Of a stretch of 64,000 bases of DNA, positions 58,439-64,000 are shown one piece after another. The position numbers were made by a program, and so were the translations under genes. Position 1 is the stretch's first letter, and every line of letters begins with the position of its first letter. The notes under the pieces are model-generated. The model was not told the DNA's origin. It did no database searches and saw only the letters and a program-made list of their open reading frames with translations. Source of the stretch: Marinococcus halophilus (GTDB lineage Bacteria; Bacillota; Bacilli; Bacillales; Marinococcaceae); the NCBI RefSeq assembly GCF_002265875.1, contig NZ_NPFA01000001.1, positions 124,001 to 188,000 on the forward strand. Direction: 5' to 3'.

Positions 58439-58560
58439 CTCTTCATCCCCGTCTAACAGGAATCAAGCTTCCGTCTGGATAGAAAGAGAAGAACCGCCGG
58501 TCTACAGCAGGCCTTCTTCTTAACTGTTTGTATTTATTCTACTTCTATCCCGACCGTCTG
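58439..58560 (-). promoter_or_regulatory. Structured leader RNA ahead of the puc operon
   Basis: On the minus strand AGAAGAA with GCC pairs with GGC and TTCTTCT (about 58490-58522), and a second small hairpin GGAA, GCTTGA, TTCC follows. TTCCTGT (complement at 58456-58462) can pair with ACAGGAA inside the terminator's 5' arm (complement at 58421-58427), a possible antiterminator. TAGAAT at about 58534-58539 is a possible -10 box. I cannot match it to a known riboswitch class. Confidence 0.5.
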
Positions 58561-58581
58561 TAAGGAAAGATGTCATATAAT

Positions 58582-58941
58582 CTAACGCTCTTTTTCATTT
58601 AGATAGATCACTGTCGATGCGGCGCCTGAAGCTGGGTCAAAATCCTTTAATACAGTGCGTACCGGCAGCTCCAGCTCCTTTACCAGCAGATGGTGCAGCC
58701 GTTTTTTGAATTCGTCCACGAGCGCTGCGTCCACCTGTTCTGCCAGTGCCCTGTTGCCCTGTTCGAGCGCACGAAGGGCGGGCACACGCTTGTGTTCCGC
58801 GAAAATAATACACTTGTTTTGTAACAGTTCCACCTTTAACGTTTTTACTCCAACCTCGTACATCTCCTGGTTCACCCTGTTGTACAACTGAGCAATTTGC
58901 TGTTTTATCCATTTTTCACTTTCAAACTGCTTTTCCCACAC
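58582..58941 (-). CDS. DUF2294 family protein
   Basis: A 119-residue soluble protein. The family pattern is a basic helical N-terminus (QIAQLYNRVNQEMYEVGVK), then strands ending VELLQNKCIIFAEHKRVPALRALEQ and a C-terminal ELPVRTVLKDFDPASGAASTVIYL. Function unknown; members are common in Bacillaceae and often lie near formate dehydrogenase or molybdenum enzymes, which would suit the puc genes next door, but this is inference. GTG start at 58941 after AAAGGAAGGG. No clear terminator separates it from the puc leader 20 bases downstream. Confidence 0.82.
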   Translation of the reverse strand: MWEKQFESEKWIKQQIAQLYNRVNQEMYEVGVKTLKVELLQNKCIIFAEHKRVPALRALEQGNRALAEQVDAALVDEFKKRLHHLLVKELELPVRTVLKDFDPASGAASTVIYLNEKER

Positions 58942-59113
58942 GTTTAACCCTTCCTTTCACTCACGCTTAATTATAACGGATCATGTGTTTCCAGCCTATT
59001 TTCATGAAAAATTTTTTAACAAACGAGTTAATGTCTAGTAGTTTTGAACTATTTTATGTCCTGCACCTACTGTTATGCAACAATTTTGGATTTTTTCTGA
59101 CATTTTTGATTGA

Positions 59114-59127
59114 CGGAAGCGCTTTCA
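59114..59127. promoter_or_regulatory. cre site and promoter area ahead of the acetate symporter genes
   Basis: Read on the minus strand TGAAAGCGCTTCCG matches cre except for the last base. TTGACG (59110) and TATAAG (59131) stand on either side at a short spacing of 15 bases, so CcpA bound here would cover the promoter. Confidence 0.65.
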
Positions 59128-59234
59128 TATTATAAGTTTAATTTGTCTCCTTCCTTTCTGTTGTATTTCGTTGCTGTCGATTCTTTGATCCCATTTACGC
59201 TAACTGCATTTTATTTGAAAAAGGAGGAAAAAAT

Positions 59235-59603
59235 ATGGCTGTTAAAAAAGAGTCTGGAGCAACCGACGAAACCTTTACTTCCGGAGGCGGAGTGAAATAC
59301 TCTGAAGCCGTCGAAAACCCTGCGTTCAAAAAACTCATGTCGAAAAAGAGAAAATTCATTGCTCCCTTAACGGTGTTCTTTCTGCTATTTTACTTATCTC
59401 TTCCTGTTTTAATAATCACCTCAGACGTACTCAATAATTCGGCGATCGGACCGATTACCTGGGCCTGGATACTTGCGTTTGCCCAGTTTGCCATGACCTG
59501 GACGCTCTGTATTCTCTACGTACGCAAATCTGCAAAATTTGATAAAGATGCCGAAGCTATCATCGAGGAAGAAGAACGCAAAGCTAAGGGGGATCATTCA
59601 TGA
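59235..59603 (+). CDS. DUF485 small membrane protein, partner of the acetate symporter
   Basis: A 122-residue protein with two membrane segments (FIAPLTVFFLLFYLSLPVLII and ITWAWILAFAQFAMTWTLCI) and charged ends. DUF485 proteins (YwcB, YjcH) are regularly encoded immediately upstream of ActP-type symporters. AAAGGAGG precedes the ATG, and the stop overlaps the symporter start by four bases, so the two are translationally coupled. Confidence 0.9.
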   Translation: MAVKKESGATDETFTSGGGVKYSEAVENPAFKKLMSKKRKFIAPLTVFFLLFYLSLPVLIITSDVLNNSAIGPITWAWILAFAQFAMTWTLCILYVRKSAKFDKDAEAIIEEEERKAKGDHS

Positions 59604-61162
59604 ATGCCACGGTCATTATTCTATTTCTTGCAATAGTCAGCCTTACCCTCGTAATAACATACTATTCAGCGAAAAAAACGAGCTCGGCCAGTGATTTTTA
59701 TACAGCCGGCGGCGGACTGACCGGCTGGCAGAACGGCCTCGCGATTTCCGGGGACTACTTATCAGCCGCTTCCTTTCTTGGGATTGCCGGTGCCATTGCG
59801 CTATACGGCTTTGACGGCTTCCTTTTCAGTATCGGCTATCTGGTAGCCTACCTCGTCGTTATGTTTGTGGTCGCTGAACCGCTCCGTAACCTTGGCCAGT
59901 ACACGCTTGCGGACATGCTGAATGCGCGCTTTGATGCGAAAAAAATACGCGGCGCGGCGGCTTTCAGTACGATCACCATCGTCATTTTTTACATGATTGC
60001 CCAGCTTGTAGGGGCTGGTGCATTAATTCAGCTGCTGTTTGGCATCCCATACCTTTGGGCCGTTATTTTAGTAGGTGTGATGATGACTACCTATGTACTG
60101 TTTGGCGGCATGACTGCTACCAGCTGGGTCCAGATTACGAAAGCTGTACTACTCATGATTGGTACATTGATTATTTCCATCATGGTGCTGTGGCAGTTTA
60201 ACTTTAACGTCATTGCCATGTTCCGGGAAGCAGGCCAGGCGACACCGGCCGGCACGAACTTCCTGAATCCGGGCCAGCAGGATAAACTGCCGCTGGATTC
60301 GCTATCCCTGATGGTGGCGCTTGTCCTCGGTACAGCCGGCCTTCCACATATTCTGATGCGCTTCTTTACTGTTAAAGACGCGAAAACAGCCCGCAGCTCA
60401 GTTGTTACTGCTACATGGATTGTTGGTATCTTTTACATCCTTACAGTCTGCTTAGGCTTTGGCGCTGCAATTTTTGTTGGCCGTTCGGACATTATCGCTG
60501 CCAACCCGGCCGGCAACATGGCCGCACCGCTTCTCGCCCAGGCCCTTGGCGGTGATCTGTTGTTCTCCTTTGTCTGTGCTGTAGCCTTCGCAACGATTCT
60601 CGCCGTTGTGGCAGGGCTCGTGCTTTCCGGAGCCAGCGCCTTCGCCCACGATCTGTACGGACAAATTATTAAAAAAGGGAAAGTGACCGAGCGCGAGCAG
60701 GTAGTCGCAGCCCGTACCGCTTCCCTGACAGTTGCTGTTCTTTCCATTGCGCTGGCAATTTTTGCCCAGAATTTAAACGTAGCCTTTCTCGTAGCACTCG
60801 CCTTCTGTGTAGCCGCCAGTGCGAACCTGCCGGTAATTGTGTATACGATTTACTGGAGACGCTTTAATACAAACGGCGCCATCACCGCGATTGCGGTCGG
60901 CCTGGTCAGCTCGGTCGGCCTGGTAATTATCAGCCCGAACGTTATGAACCCGGACGGCAGCGCATTTATCGCCGCCCAGGCAATTTTTCCGCTCACGAAC
61001 CCGGCCATCGTATCCGTGCCGCTTGGCTTTCTCGGCGGCTGGATTGGGACGCTTGTTTCCAAAGAAGCGCAGTCCGGACGCTACGACAAAGTACTATTCA
61101 AAGCCAATACCGGTTACCGCGAATACGATCTGCAGGGCCGGGCCATCAAAAAAGACGAATAG
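59600..61162 (+). CDS. actP: Sodium:solute symporter, acetate permease ActP/YwcA type
   Basis: A 520-residue, about 13-segment SSS-family transporter. Characteristic are SASDFYTAGGGLTGWQNGLAISGDYLSAASFLG, YTLADMLNARF, and GLPHILMRFFTVKDAKTARSSV. With the upstream DUF485 gene this is the acetate (short-chain carboxylate) permease arrangement. Regulation by CcpA is suggested by the cre site 120 bases ahead of the first gene. A bidirectional terminator follows. Confidence 0.92.
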   Translation: MNATVIILFLAIVSLTLVITYYSAKKTSSASDFYTAGGGLTGWQNGLAISGDYLSAASFLGIAGAIALYGFDGFLFSIGYLVAYLVVMFVVAEPLRNLGQYTLADMLNARFDAKKIRGAAAFSTITIVIFYMIAQLVGAGALIQLLFGIPYLWAVILVGVMMTTYVLFGGMTATSWVQITKAVLLMIGTLIISIMVLWQFNFNVIAMFREAGQATPAGTNFLNPGQQDKLPLDSLSLMVALVLGTAGLPHILMRFFTVKDAKTARSSVVTATWIVGIFYILTVCLGFGAAIFVGRSDIIAANPAGNMAAPLLAQALGGDLLFSFVCAVAFATILAVVAGLVLSGASAFAHDLYGQIIKKGKVTEREQVVAARTASLTVAVLSIALAIFAQNLNVAFLVALAFCVAASANLPVIVYTIYWRRFNTNGAITAIAVGLVSSVGLVIISPNVMNPDGSAFIAAQAIFPLTNPAIVSVPLGFLGGWIGTLVSKEAQSGRYDKVLFKANTGYREYDLQGRAIKKDE

Positions 61163-61169
61163 TCCCATA

Positions 61170-61202
61170 CAAAAAGCACCGGAGCGCTCCGGTGCTTTTT
61201 TA
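61170..61202. terminator. Bidirectional terminator between actP and melA
   Basis: AAAAAGCACCGGAGC and GCTCCGGTGCTTTTTT, a perfect long stem with T runs on both strands. Confidence 0.92.
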
Positions 61203-61212
61203 CATATATTTG

Positions 61213-62514
61213 TTACTGCAGGACCGGCACCCAGTTTCCGTGACGCTCAAGCAGTTCATCGCACATAGCGATAATGTCATCCGGCGAAAGCTCTGCAGCT
61301 GTATGAGGATCAAGCAGCGCAGCCTGGTAGACGTGCTCTTTTTTACCGGAAACAGCTGCTTCCACGCTCATGATCTGCGTGTTGATGACATTGCGGTTCA
61401 GCGCTGCGAGCTGTTCCGGCAGCTTGCCTACGTAAGTTGGAGTAACTCCGTTTGCATCTACAACACACGGCACCTCCACACACGCTTCCTCAGGCAGGTT
61501 GGAAATCAATCCACCCGTGTTCATGACGTTACCGCCAATCACAATCGGTTCGTTGTATTCTATTGCCTCGATCATATACGAGGCGTACTCCTTCGAGCGC
61601 TCGTGCGTCAGCTGCTCGTTTTCGACAAATTGATCGCGCTGCTGCTTCCATTCTTCGATTTGCTGCACACAACGGCGCGGATATTCATCGAGCGGAATAT
61701 TAAATTTGTTAATCAGTTCGGGATAGTTCCTCTTGATATAATATGGATAATACTCTGCATTATGCTCCGAAGATTCGGTAATATAGTAGCCGAACTTCTC
61801 CATCATGTCGAGGCGCACCATATCCCCGTGCGTTTCCTTTTGTTTTTCCCTGGCGCGCCGCTTAATTTCAGGATAAAGGTCAGTTCTATTTTTTTTCACT
61901 TCAAGCAGCCAGGCCATATGGTTAATGCCAGCAATTTTAGCACTGACGCCTTCATCATCCATGCCGAGCAGTTCAAACAGCTCCGGCACGCACACCTGCA
62001 CACTGTGACAGAGACCGACAGTGCGGATGCCTCCATGTTCTGTCATAGCCTTTGTCAGTGCTGACATCGGATTCGTATAGTTCATAAACAGCGCATCCGG
62101 ACACACATCCCGCATATCTTCAGCAATTCCGAGCATGACAGGAATAGTTCTCAGATTTCTGAAAAGACCGCCAATTCCGTTTGTATCGCCAATTGTCTGT
62201 TCAAGTCCGTATTTTCTTGGCACCTCAAAATCAATAACAGTAGAGGGCTCATAGCCTCCCACCTGAATGGCATTAACGACGTAGGAAGCTCCGCGCAGGG
62301 CTTCTCTTCTGTCATTATGTGCTGTAACCCGGATGCTGCTTTCATAAGTATTAATCAAATGGTTCAGCATCTGCTCGGAGTCACTCAGCCGCTCTGCATC
62401 AATATCATAGAGGGCAACCTCGAGATGCTGCAGCTTCGGGGAAACGATACAGTCTCCAAGGATATTTTTAGCAAAAACAGTACTCCCGGCTCCAATAAAC
62501 GTTAACTTTGACAT
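61213..62514 (-). CDS. melA: Alpha-galactosidase, glycoside hydrolase family 4
   Basis: A 433-residue NAD- and Mn-dependent glycosidase that works by oxidation at C3 and elimination. Visible: the NAD loop FIGAGSTVFAKN at residues 5-16, YDIDAERL, NYTNPMSALTKA, the GLCHSVQ metal Cys motif used by MelA-type enzymes, GINHMAW with the metal His, and RRCVQQIEEW. CHSVQ favours alpha-galactosidase; 6-phospho-glycosidases and alpha-glucuronidases have other signatures. AAAGGAGG lies eight bases before ATG 62514, with a cre/operator site further up. It lies downstream of a LacI-type regulator on the same strand. Confidence 0.88.
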   Translation of the reverse strand: MSKLTFIGAGSTVFAKNILGDCIVSPKLQHLEVALYDIDAERLSDSEQMLNHLINTYESSIRVTAHNDRREALRGASYVVNAIQVGGYEPSTVIDFEVPRKYGLEQTIGDTNGIGGLFRNLRTIPVMLGIAEDMRDVCPDALFMNYTNPMSALTKAMTEHGGIRTVGLCHSVQVCVPELFELLGMDDEGVSAKIAGINHMAWLLEVKKNRTDLYPEIKRRAREKQKETHGDMVRLDMMEKFGYYITESSEHNAEYYPYYIKRNYPELINKFNIPLDEYPRRCVQQIEEWKQQRDQFVENEQLTHERSKEYASYMIEAIEYNEPIVIGGNVMNTGGLISNLPEEACVEVPCVVDANGVTPTYVGKLPEQLAALNRNVINTQIMSVEAAVSGKKEHVYQAALLDPHTAAELSPDDIIAMCDELLERHGNWVPVLQ

Positions 62515-62535
62515 TTGTCTTCCTCCTTTAATTTT

Positions 62536-62549
62536 TGTAAGCGCATTCA
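62536..62549. promoter_or_regulatory. cre or LacI-type operator ahead of melA
   Basis: TGTAAGCGCATTCA matches the cre consensus at all fixed positions. The same half word TGTAAGCG occurs upstream of the regulator gene at 63684-63691 (complement), so it might also be the operator of the local LacI-family regulator. Confidence 0.7.
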
Positions 62550-62561
62550 AATATAAGTAGA

Positions 62562-62582
62562 AAAAGGGCTTATCCCTTTTCC
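62562..62582 (-). terminator. Terminator of the LacI-type regulator gene
   Basis: On the minus strand AAAAGGG, ATAAG, CCCTTTTT, directly after the regulator's stop codon. Confidence 0.75.
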
Positions 62583-63613
62583 TATGACTCCAGAAGCTTG
62601 TTTATTCGGCTCCCACAGCTTTCTCGTACAATAAGCCTGGACGGCAGTACCCATCTCATCGGGAGATCGCCCTCTTCTGTCGTCAACAGCTTGCGCACTC
62701 CCATCCGGCCCATCTCTTTTGTTGGGATGCTAACCGTTGTGAGCGGAGTACTCGCATACTGGGCAAGCTCCGTGCCGTCAAAGCTTCCGATTGCCACGTC
62801 TTCCGGCACGCGGATGCCATGCTCCTGGAAAGCCCGGAGCGCCCCCATGGCCATCCGGTCACTGGCAATAAAAAATGCCTCCGGCAGGCTGCCCTGATCA
62901 ATTGCTTTTTTTCCCATCCGGTAGCCGTCGTCCATTGTAAAATCGGCAATGTGTATATTATTTTTGTAGGAATAGCCGGCAGCATCCATCAGCTCTTTAA
63001 ATACGGTCTCTCGCTTATCTTCAATCGCCACTCTCTTCCGGAAACCATTCTCTCTCTCCTGTCCTCCAATATAACCGATTTTTTTATAGCCTTGATTAAT
63101 CAGGTGGCGCATCACTTTCCCGGCTGCCTGAGAAAAATCAATGCTTACTGATGAAAAATATTCATCGTTTGGCGAATGGCTGATAAATACGACCTGTTTT
63201 TGATTACGCTGTAGAAAATCTGCCACTTCCTCATGAATGCGCCCAATCAAAATGAAGGCATCGACTTCCTGCACGGCTGGGTCATTTTGAATGGTCGGCA
63301 AATAAAAAATTCGTGCCTGCTCCACCCCCTGGCGCATACATTCCTCTTCAATTTCCTGACGGATTGGATAAAAGTACGGGTCATCTTTTTCCAGGTCGCT
63401 TGGCTGGTTTAGAACGATCCCGATTCTCATTTTTCTTTTCCTGTCATTTTTCTTTCGGGCCTTCACTGGTACGTAGGCAAGCTCCTGGGCAATCTGGCGA
63501 ATTCTTTCCTTCGTGTCCCTGGAAACCGAGAGTGTTTCGTCGTGGTTCAGCACCCGGGACACCGTCGCCGCAGACACTTGAGCCCTGGCAGCAATATCTT
63601 TAATAGTAGCCAT
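62582..63613 (-). CDS. LacI-family transcriptional regulator, probable alpha-galactoside regulator
   Basis: A 343-residue repressor: N-terminal helix-turn-helix with hinge (TIKDIAARAQVSAATVSRVLN at residues 3-23) and a periplasmic-binding-protein-like ligand domain (IGIVLNQ, FILIGRIHEE, HLINQGYKKIGYIGG, FFIASDRMAMGALRAFQEHGIRVPEDVAIGSFDGTELAQY). ATG 63613 lies five bases after AAGGG. Position before the GH4 alpha-galactosidase suggests that it responds to melibiose- or raffinose-type sugars, as MsmR/MelR proteins do. No sugar permease gene is beside it; the orphan ATPase MsmX 13 kb away may serve one elsewhere. Confidence 0.9.
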   Translation of the reverse strand: MATIKDIAARAQVSAATVSRVLNHDETLSVSRDTKERIRQIAQELAYVPVKARKKNDRKRKMRIGIVLNQPSDLEKDDPYFYPIRQEIEEECMRQGVEQARIFYLPTIQNDPAVQEVDAFILIGRIHEEVADFLQRNQKQVVFISHSPNDEYFSSVSIDFSQAAGKVMRHLINQGYKKIGYIGGQERENGFRKRVAIEDKRETVFKELMDAAGYSYKNNIHIADFTMDDGYRMGKKAIDQGSLPEAFFIASDRMAMGALRAFQEHGIRVPEDVAIGSFDGTELAQYASTPLTTVSIPTKEMGRMGVRKLLTTEEGDLPMRWVLPSRLIVRESCGSRINKLLES

Positions 63614-63680
63614 CACAACCCTTTCCTTTCAGTAAAAATTTACTTCATATTTTTATTTACTTTACTTTATCAAAATTATT

Positions 63681-63694
63681 AACCGCTTACAATC
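63681..63694. promoter_or_regulatory. Operator-like site upstream of the LacI-type regulator
   Basis: On the minus strand ATTGTAAGCGGTT shares TTGTAAGCG with the site ahead of melA. It is a candidate autoregulatory or cre site; the second half is poor. Confidence 0.4.
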
Positions 63695-63781
63695 ATTTTT
63701 TCTTTTCTCTTAGAAATAAATCGCTGGTGAGTTTAAAAATATAAAATATATTAACTAAAAGTTTAACTAATTTCCTTTCAA

Positions 63782-63809
63782 AAAACCGAAGCCCCGGGCG
63801 CTTCGGTTT
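63782..63809 (-). terminator. Terminator of the AEC-type transporter gene
   Basis: On the minus strand AAACCGAAGC, loop GCCCGGG, GCTTCGGTTTTT; it overlaps the stop codon of the gene at the right edge. Confidence 0.87.
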
Positions 63810-64000
63810 AACCGGCAATATGCTGCGCTACAAAGACGGTCAAAGGCAGCATAAGCAGGCTGAATACGGTCGTTGCGATCAACGCAACAATTCCGAGCTG
63901 GTTAGACCTTCCGTGCACGTAGCGTTCAAATAATACCGCCGCCAGCGTGATGGTCGGCATGGAGGATTGGACAATAATAATTTTACCTAGAAGCTCCGGA
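63808..64000 (-). CDS. AEC-family (auxin efflux carrier-like) transporter, C-terminal part only
   Basis: The last 63 codons of a gene that continues beyond the right edge. They read ELLGKIIIVQSSMPTITLAA, then VLFERYVHGRSNQLGIVALI and ATTVFSLLMLPLTVFVAQHI. The QSSMPT stretch and the final hydrophobic segment are those at the end of AEC-family permeases (malonate, malate or other organic anion carriers). Too little is visible for a substrate. Confidence 0.8.
   Translation of the reverse strand, partial: PELLGKIIIVQSSMPTITLAAVLFERYVHGRSNQLGIVALIATTVFSLLMLPLTVFVAQHIAG

Noticed and set aside
58388-58560. Known purine or molybdenum-cofactor riboswitch ahead of pucA
   Set aside because: The conserved core words of these classes could not be found on the minus strand. 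Only a generic structured leader with a terminator is supported.
59110-59295. Short ORF overlapping the actP promoter and the DUF485 start
   Set aside because: It begins in the cre/promoter area without a ribosome site and overlaps the well-supported DUF485 gene in another frame.

Overview
The window reads as a chromosome segment of a low-to-moderate GC Gram-positive bacterium of the Bacillaceae, probably an alkaliphilic or halophilic relative of Bacillus. Reasons: strong AGGAGG-type ribosome binding sites on nearly every gene, frequent TTG and GTG starts, intrinsic terminators with long T runs, CcpA-type cre sites, a TPP riboswitch, and gene groups with Bacillus subtilis counterparts (pucABCDE, yhfU-yhfT-yhfS, ywrD beside chromate transporters, msmX, ylmB/tenA). 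No rRNA, tRNA, CRISPR array, prophage or intact insertion sequence was seen. Both edges cut a gene: a short-chain dehydrogenase on the left and an AEC-type transporter on the right.

Layout. 1-7.8 kb: end of a dehydrogenase; ergothioneine pair egtB-egtD; thiamine salvage operon (ylmB-like deformylase, tenA) behind a TPP riboswitch; an FAD monooxygenase; a GrpB-family gene. 7.8-12.7 kb: aldehyde dehydrogenase, UvrD-like helicase, MDR oxidoreductase. 12.8-13.2 kb: a deletion scar in which the start of a CitS-type sensor kinase gene is joined to the end of a tctA gene. 13.3-16.5 kb: bioY, acyl-CoA ligase and thiolase operon. 16.5-21.9 kb: D-tartrate dehydratase, a DASS anion transporter and their two-component system. 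22-28.1 kb: nei, a GYF-PrsW membrane protease, a transglutaminase-like protein, an NCS1 permease, a UbiX flavin prenyltransferase and a PhzF-like isomerase. 28.2-33.6 kb: an intact tctABC tricarboxylate transporter with its own kinase and regulator. 33.7-38.4 kb: a stand-alone MurE paralogue, a DUF3892 protein, a small secreted protein and an OmpR-type two-component pair. 38.5-39.4 kb: about 0.9 kb with almost no recognisable genes, holding a small ORF, a terminator, and a 70-bp direct repeat around a structured spacer. 39.4-47.8 kb: DrrAB-type ABC exporter, manA, a methyltransferase, and a minus-strand operon of GntR regulator, amidase, gamma-glutamyltransferase and two chromate transporter halves. 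47.9-53.1 kb: another dehydrogenase, an array of variable hairpins separated by a constant linker, msmX, an AI-2E family permease, a small-multidrug-export protein, a 740-bp AT-rich gap and a 68-aa orphan. 53.2-58.6 kb: the xanthine dehydrogenase operon pucABCDE behind a structured leader and terminator. 58.6-64 kb: DUF2294 gene, DUF485-ActP acetate symporter pair, GH4 alpha-galactosidase with a LacI-type regulator, and the AEC transporter.

How it fits together: much of the window is carbon acquisition under apparent CcpA control (cre-like sites ahead of the tartrate, tct, msmX, actP and melA units). Carboxylate sensing by CitA/DcuS-type two-component systems occurs twice intact and once as a decayed remnant. 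The rest is cofactor salvage (thiamine, biotin, purine) and small export or stress functions.
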